Shown here: in pieces, positions 59,947 through 64,000 of the stretch
Position numbering within the stretch: the stretch's first letter is position 1
How the letters are laid out: every line of letters begins with the position of its first letter
Assembly: GCA_963693305.1 (NCBI GenBank)
Contig: OY855913.1
Span: 8,364,201-8,428,200, forward strand
Direction: 5' to 3'
Length of the DNA: 64,000 nucleotides
Source of the DNA: Meandrina meandrites
Taxonomy: Eukaryota; Cnidaria; Anthozoa; Scleractinia; Meandrinidae
Program-made: the position numbers and the translations under genes
The notes under the pieces: model-generated
What the model saw: the letters and a program-made list of their open reading frames with translations, nothing else
The model's database searches: none
Told to the model about the DNA's origin: nothing

Positions 59947-62900
59947 TTAGTGCAGGCTAAAATCTGAAAGAAGAGAGAAGAATGAATAATATTAGTCAAC
60001 CCCTTCCATCTGAAGGGCACTAAATGAGTTGTTTGCTACATGATTGACGTCAAATTTAAGCCGAACTTCAAAACGTAAAGCTTCGTGTACTTCAGATTGA
60101 CGCCAACTTTAAACACAGGCTTACCAGACTGTGCTTGTGAGGTCACAGCACGCCCCATATAAATATTCAAATTGTCTCGCTAATCGCTATTGTAAATATT
60201 TAAGCTTCCTAAAATCGGCTTTTACTGCTGTCTATTTGCAATAAAATGAATTAGAAACATTTTCGCAATGTTTAAGTTTGTTTTTACGCAGTTTTTTTTG
60301 ACGATTTGAAGCGTGCGGGAGCAGTTCTATGAGTTTAAGTTTTGACTCGTGTATAGAATACTAATATTTACACAAGGCGTGCAACTTCCACATCCAAGAA
60401 TCGGGTACTGCCTCTGGAATGTAGCCCAAAAAATTTCTTTCCCCTACTCGCTTTAGTAAGAGCTCCCGGTCCTCGATAAAACAGTCTTTGAACTATAATC
60501 TGGCCAAATTTGAGTCTAATCAGTTCGCGAATAGTTCTTTTAAACCTTGCTGGAATATCAAATTAGGTCGTAAATTTGCCGATTTACCATGATATGTACC
60601 AGTTGTCGGGACAATTTATGCAATTTTCGCTAAAATTGGTCAAAATTACTGCCTATGCCCACCCTAGAAAGCAGAACGTGCCCCACTACAAAACCTCCTC
60701 TGGGACACCCCAAAGAAACACTTCGGAAATGTCGACAGCAAAGCCGAAGACAATTGGGCCTGGGAAATTAATTTATTTAAATATTCAGTGAATTTCCTGA
60801 GCACTTATTTCCATATTCAGGAAATTCACTGAATATTTAAATAAATTAATTTCCCAGGCCCGGTTGTCTTCGGCTTTGCTGTCGACATTTCCGAAGTGTT
60901 TCTTTGGGGTGTCCCAGAGGAGGTTTTGTAGTGGGGCACGTTCTGCTTTCTAGGGTGGGCATAGGCAGTAATTTTGACCAATTTTAGCGAAAATTGCATA
61001 AATTGTCCCGACAACTGGTACATATCATGGTAAATCGGCAAATTTACGACCTAATTTGATATTCCAGCAAGGTTTAAAAGAACCTATTCGCGAACTGATT
61101 AGACTCAAATTTGGCCAGATTATAGTTCAAAGACTGTTCTATCGAGGACCGGGAGCTCTTACTAAAGCGAGTAGGGGAAAGATATTTTTTGGGCTACATT
61201 CCAGAGGCGGTACCCGATTCTTAGATGTGGAAGTTGTACGCCTTGTGTAAATATTAGTATTCTATACACGAGTCAAAACTTAAACTCATAGAACTGCTCT
61301 CGCACGCTTCAAATCGTCCAAAAAACTACGTAAAAACAAACTTAAACATTGCGAAAATGTTTCTAATTCATTTTATTGCAAAAAGACAGCAGTAAAAGCC
61401 GATTTTAGGAAGCTTAAATATTTACAATAGCGATTAGCGAGAAAATTTGAATATTTATATGGGGCGTGCTGTGACCTCACAAACACAGTCTGGTAAGCCT
61501 GTGCTTTAAACTACCGAAAATATGTCCTGGGATTGTGTTTGCACAAAGACTTTCTAGAAGGGTTTTGCATCCGTTATGTGAAGGGGAAATGTTCTTTAGG
61601 GGTGAAAGGAGTCTAGCTTGTTTACGGAAGCTCAAGCCATATTATAGCTTATGTCATCTTTGAAGTACCGATAGCGAGTCGAGAATGAAACTTGAGAAAG
61701 GATTAATTAAATGCAACAATTGCTCACCGGTTAACAGGACTGGAGTCAGAGGAGACCTGGGACCAATAAAATCTCGCCTTTGGCGTTGTGCTAGTGCCAG
61801 GCCCATAACCGTGTTGTATCGTGCAGTTGAGTTTGGGAGTCCTAACATGAAACAGATTAAAGAACGTTACCTAAGATATTCTGATGATTGAATTTTTCAA
61901 CAAGGAATGGTCGAAAGATAAAGAAAGCGATGAAGAAGTATGCTTGTGATATGGTTACCCTCTTAAGGTCCAACGTGAAAATAATTCTCAGTAGGCAATT
62001 TAATAACATCATATAATTCGCCGAAATCTACTTTAATAATAACTAATTAATTTTAAATAATTACAATTTAACATTGAATGATCATTTTAATTAATAGTTT
62101 GAGCCCAGGAGTATCAGTAGTTCGTATAGTGTGATCTTCCGGGTGAGAGTTAATCTGAAAAGAACTGTTGTTGGTGACTGACGTTTCGACAACCTGTGCG
62201 AATGTCATCTTCAGAGTCAAGTGAAAAGTTGTTGTCAGTTGATGATGTTATAAGTCTGGTCCGTTGAAGAGGATTGGTCAGTTTTGCCGTGACGTTTATT
62301 ATCGTACTCCGCATACTATCCGTTATATTTCTTACACAGTCAATTTAATTTTAATTTAAACAGTGAAAACATTATTCACCTGTTAACCTGAGTGGAGTCA
62401 AGGGTGACCTGGGCCCAATTATATCGCGCCTATAGCGCATCCTAAGAGCCAGGTTCATTAAGCCGTGGACTCGGGCCCAGTCAATACGAGTGCAAGGGTT
62501 CATCATTGGACAGATTGATTCTTCTTTGTCAGAGATCTGAGAATGAGTCATTGCTGTTGACAGAGTTTGATTGGTTGATTCGTTGGTCACATGACTTTCA
62601 GCTGGCCAGAACTGGCGACTGCTATCAATATAAGGCAGTTCAGGTGCCAGACAAACGCTGTAACCCATCTTCTGAGTTTTAGCAGACCAGCCTGGACCAT
62701 AACGAATCCTAGGAAGAAAAAAACAAAGCCGTTTGCTTGAGTAAGAATTGAGCTAACTGTTTAACAAGAATCAGTGTACAATTTTCAAAATGACCATTGT
62801 TCAGAATCACAGAAAAATTCTAAGGTGGCCAGTGATGGAATTTGTGTTACTTAATTACTTGCTGGTCCACTTCAACTTGGCTCTTTGTGACTGAAATACT

Positions 62901-63889
62901 GCGCGTCCCGAATGTCTATGAACTGACATCATGTAAAATCTTTATCAAAACGAAAATATCTGATGTACTTACTTGCATTGCATGTAATATGCGTAGCAGT
63001 ACTTCACGAAAAGGTACAAATACAACAGAACACATAACCACACGCTGATTCGGAACGTGTGGAAAGAGATAGGACTTGTCCCTAGGAAGAAATGAAAGAT
63101 AGGCATTAATTAATTTATTACCAAACGATAATTGTACACTTTCAGATGTTACCGATCACTTTTTAAAAGTACAACTTCTTGACGAAAATAGACTAAGAGC
63201 AGTCCCTATATATTTTCGCAGTCCGTCGAGCTTGAAGCGAAAAAAAAAATGCCCGCGCGAGAATTGGGGAAGAAGGGGAGGTATTTTTTATTTTATTTTT
63301 TTTTTTGCTTCACTCTGGACGGGTTGCGAAAAATAAATTGGGACTGCTCATAGTCTATGACGAAAACGGCGGGCTGGATCAATGATCTAAGAAGAGATTT
63401 CGCCTTTAGCTGGTGCTTGGTCCGCCTGCTTGAGAATAATCTTTTTGCATTTTGCGAGCGTATGCGCCCGCCAACACTTCAAGCGGATTTCCTGGGCACG
63501 AACTAAGCTCGCGCTCAGCACGCAGACTGACGCCATAGTAAGCGCGCGCTGTGTAGCGATTGTGACGTCAAAAAGTCAAAAAAACTCGTGGACTCAAGCG
63601 CAGAAAATTGTCTAACAGAAAGACAATTTTAGAGAAAAGCACACACGGAATTATCTGTCAAAATTCAAAGCTGATCAAGTGGCGGGTTTACTGGTCAATT
63701 AAACTTAGGTGATCCCCAAAATATAGCTTCACTAACAGTAACAACAGACGTTTCACAGAATACCATGCTCGCTTCGTTCTTACCTCTTCCTTGATTTTCT
63801 TGCACTGTTGCAGCAAAATTAGCTACAAACAAGTGAACTGGGTAACAAGACACCAGTATAAGGCATAGAGCTACTTTGAAAACATTCAT
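59947..63889 (-). CDS. Duplicated secreted or membrane protein gene, copy 2 (five exons)
   Basis: Exons: 63784-63889 (ATG at 63889), 62973-63081, 62380-62708, 61728-61841 and 59947-59963 (stop). It joins in phase to 224 aa and is closely similar to the copy at 29506-49715, with a three-base length difference at the start of exon 2. Signal peptide [15 protein letters not shown]. The exon 3 donor is GTGAAT. The fold-back element lies in intron 4 and a 169-bp MITE in intron 1. Conservation of splice sites and phase in both copies supports a gene, but the copies are too recent for that to be decisive. No family recognised. Confidence 0.5.
60107..61510. mobile_element. 1390-bp fold-back element with two 687-bp arms
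   Basis: 60114-60800 and 60817-61503 are inverted copies of exactly equal length, nearly identical, separated by a 16-bp spacer. Ends are CACAGGCTTACCAGACTGTG and its complement. The flanking direct repeat CTTTAAA (60107-60113 and 61504-61510) matches the single CTTTAAA at the empty site in copy 1 (near 29666). The superfamily is uncertain: 7-8 bp duplication with CA...TG ends would suit hAT- or P-like elements. The identical 71-aa ORF in both arms looks like chance. Confidence 0.9.
61942..61946. other. Empty target site of the Polinton
   Basis: AAGTATGCTTGTGATATGG here is continuous, while copy 1 has AAGTATGCTTA, the whole element, then GCTTATGATATGG. This is the paralogous pre-insertion site, with one substitution (GCTTG for GCTTA). 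Confidence 0.9.
63180..63366. mobile_element. 169-bp MITE with 9-bp target duplication
   Basis: 63189-63357 has ends TAGACTAAGAGCAGTCCC and GGGACTGCTCATAGTCTA, and is flanked by TGACGAAAA at 63180-63188 and 63358-63366. Copy 1 has a single TGACGAAAA near 49202. A 9-bp duplication points to the Mutator (MULE) superfamily. The ends resemble the element at 26823-26938. Confidence 0.85.
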
Positions 63890-64000
63890 GGTGAAGAAAT
63901 TCGTCTTTTTCAAGCTTTTTTTTTCTCGCAGTGTTTTAAAACACGTCTGCTCGCAACAGTGATGTCTGTGCGAATGAAAGCTCGCGCGCTCAACGTAACA

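Larger units (their letters stand above)
58626..64000. repeat. Host segmental duplication, copy 2 (runs off right edge)
   Basis: Direct copy of 27844-30095 plus 47423-49823, still matching at base 64000. It lacks the Polinton and the Tigger-like MITE, and carries two other insertions (60114-61503 and 63189-63357). Confidence 0.85.

Noticed and set aside
60576..61041. Identical 71-aa ORFs in both arms of the fold-back element
   Set aside because: They are the same sequence in inverted arms, short, and without promoter or domain features.
1..64000. CRISPR arrays, rRNA, bacterial operons, tRNA genes
   Set aside because: No spaced direct-repeat array and no rRNA or cloverleaf sequence was recognised; the split genes show that this is eukaryotic DNA.

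Overview
This window is nuclear DNA from an invertebrate animal, most likely a cnidarian (coral or sea-anemone type). The evidence is split genes with GT-AG introns, AT-rich introns full of MITEs and poly-G/poly-C runs, and gene content (a FANCJ homologue, an EFCAB5-like gene, a DRE-TIM lyase fused to an EF-hand). Inside it sits a complete 17.3-kb Polinton/Maverick (adintovirus-like) element. The species cannot be fixed from the sequence alone.

Layout. 1-5175 (minus strand): the first six coding exons of a BRIP1/FANCJ helicase gene; the rest lies off the left edge. 7243-11550 (minus): a five-exon gene for a 162-aa putative membrane protein I do not recognise. It is head to head with the next gene, and the 473-bp space between them holds a perfect-consensus RFX X-box. 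12024-26491 (plus): a 19-exon EFCAB5-like gene; the exons I assign join in phase into 1276 codons with one EF-hand and GAF-like regions. 27844-49823 and 58626-64000: two direct copies of one host segment. Each carries the same five-exon minus-strand gene (about 225 aa, signal peptide, function unknown). Copy 1 has the Polinton in intron 3. Copy 2 keeps the empty site but has a 1.39-kb fold-back element in intron 4. 51988-54277 (minus): a two-exon gene for a 571-aa HMG-CoA-lyase-like TIM barrel with a C-terminal EF-hand. 57458-58059 (plus): a possible two-exon gene for a 67-aa helical protein.

The Polinton (30096-47422) encodes protein-primed DNA polymerase B, a DDE integrase, a packaging ATPase, an adenovirus-type cysteine protease (broken by a frameshift), major and minor capsid proteins, basic core-like proteins, a phospholipase A2 protein, a membrane protein, a collagen-like fibre and several unknown proteins. 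Almost every gene has a TATATA-type box 5-40 bases before its start codon, so each looks like its own transcription unit. Capsid, protease and accessory genes run leftward as a block; polymerase, ATPase and fibre run rightward.

The most striking observations are the two palindromic ends of the Polinton, which differ from each other but whose arms co-vary within each end; the N-terminal module shared by three consecutive genes; and the pair of host segments, which act as filled/empty controls for at least four mobile elements.
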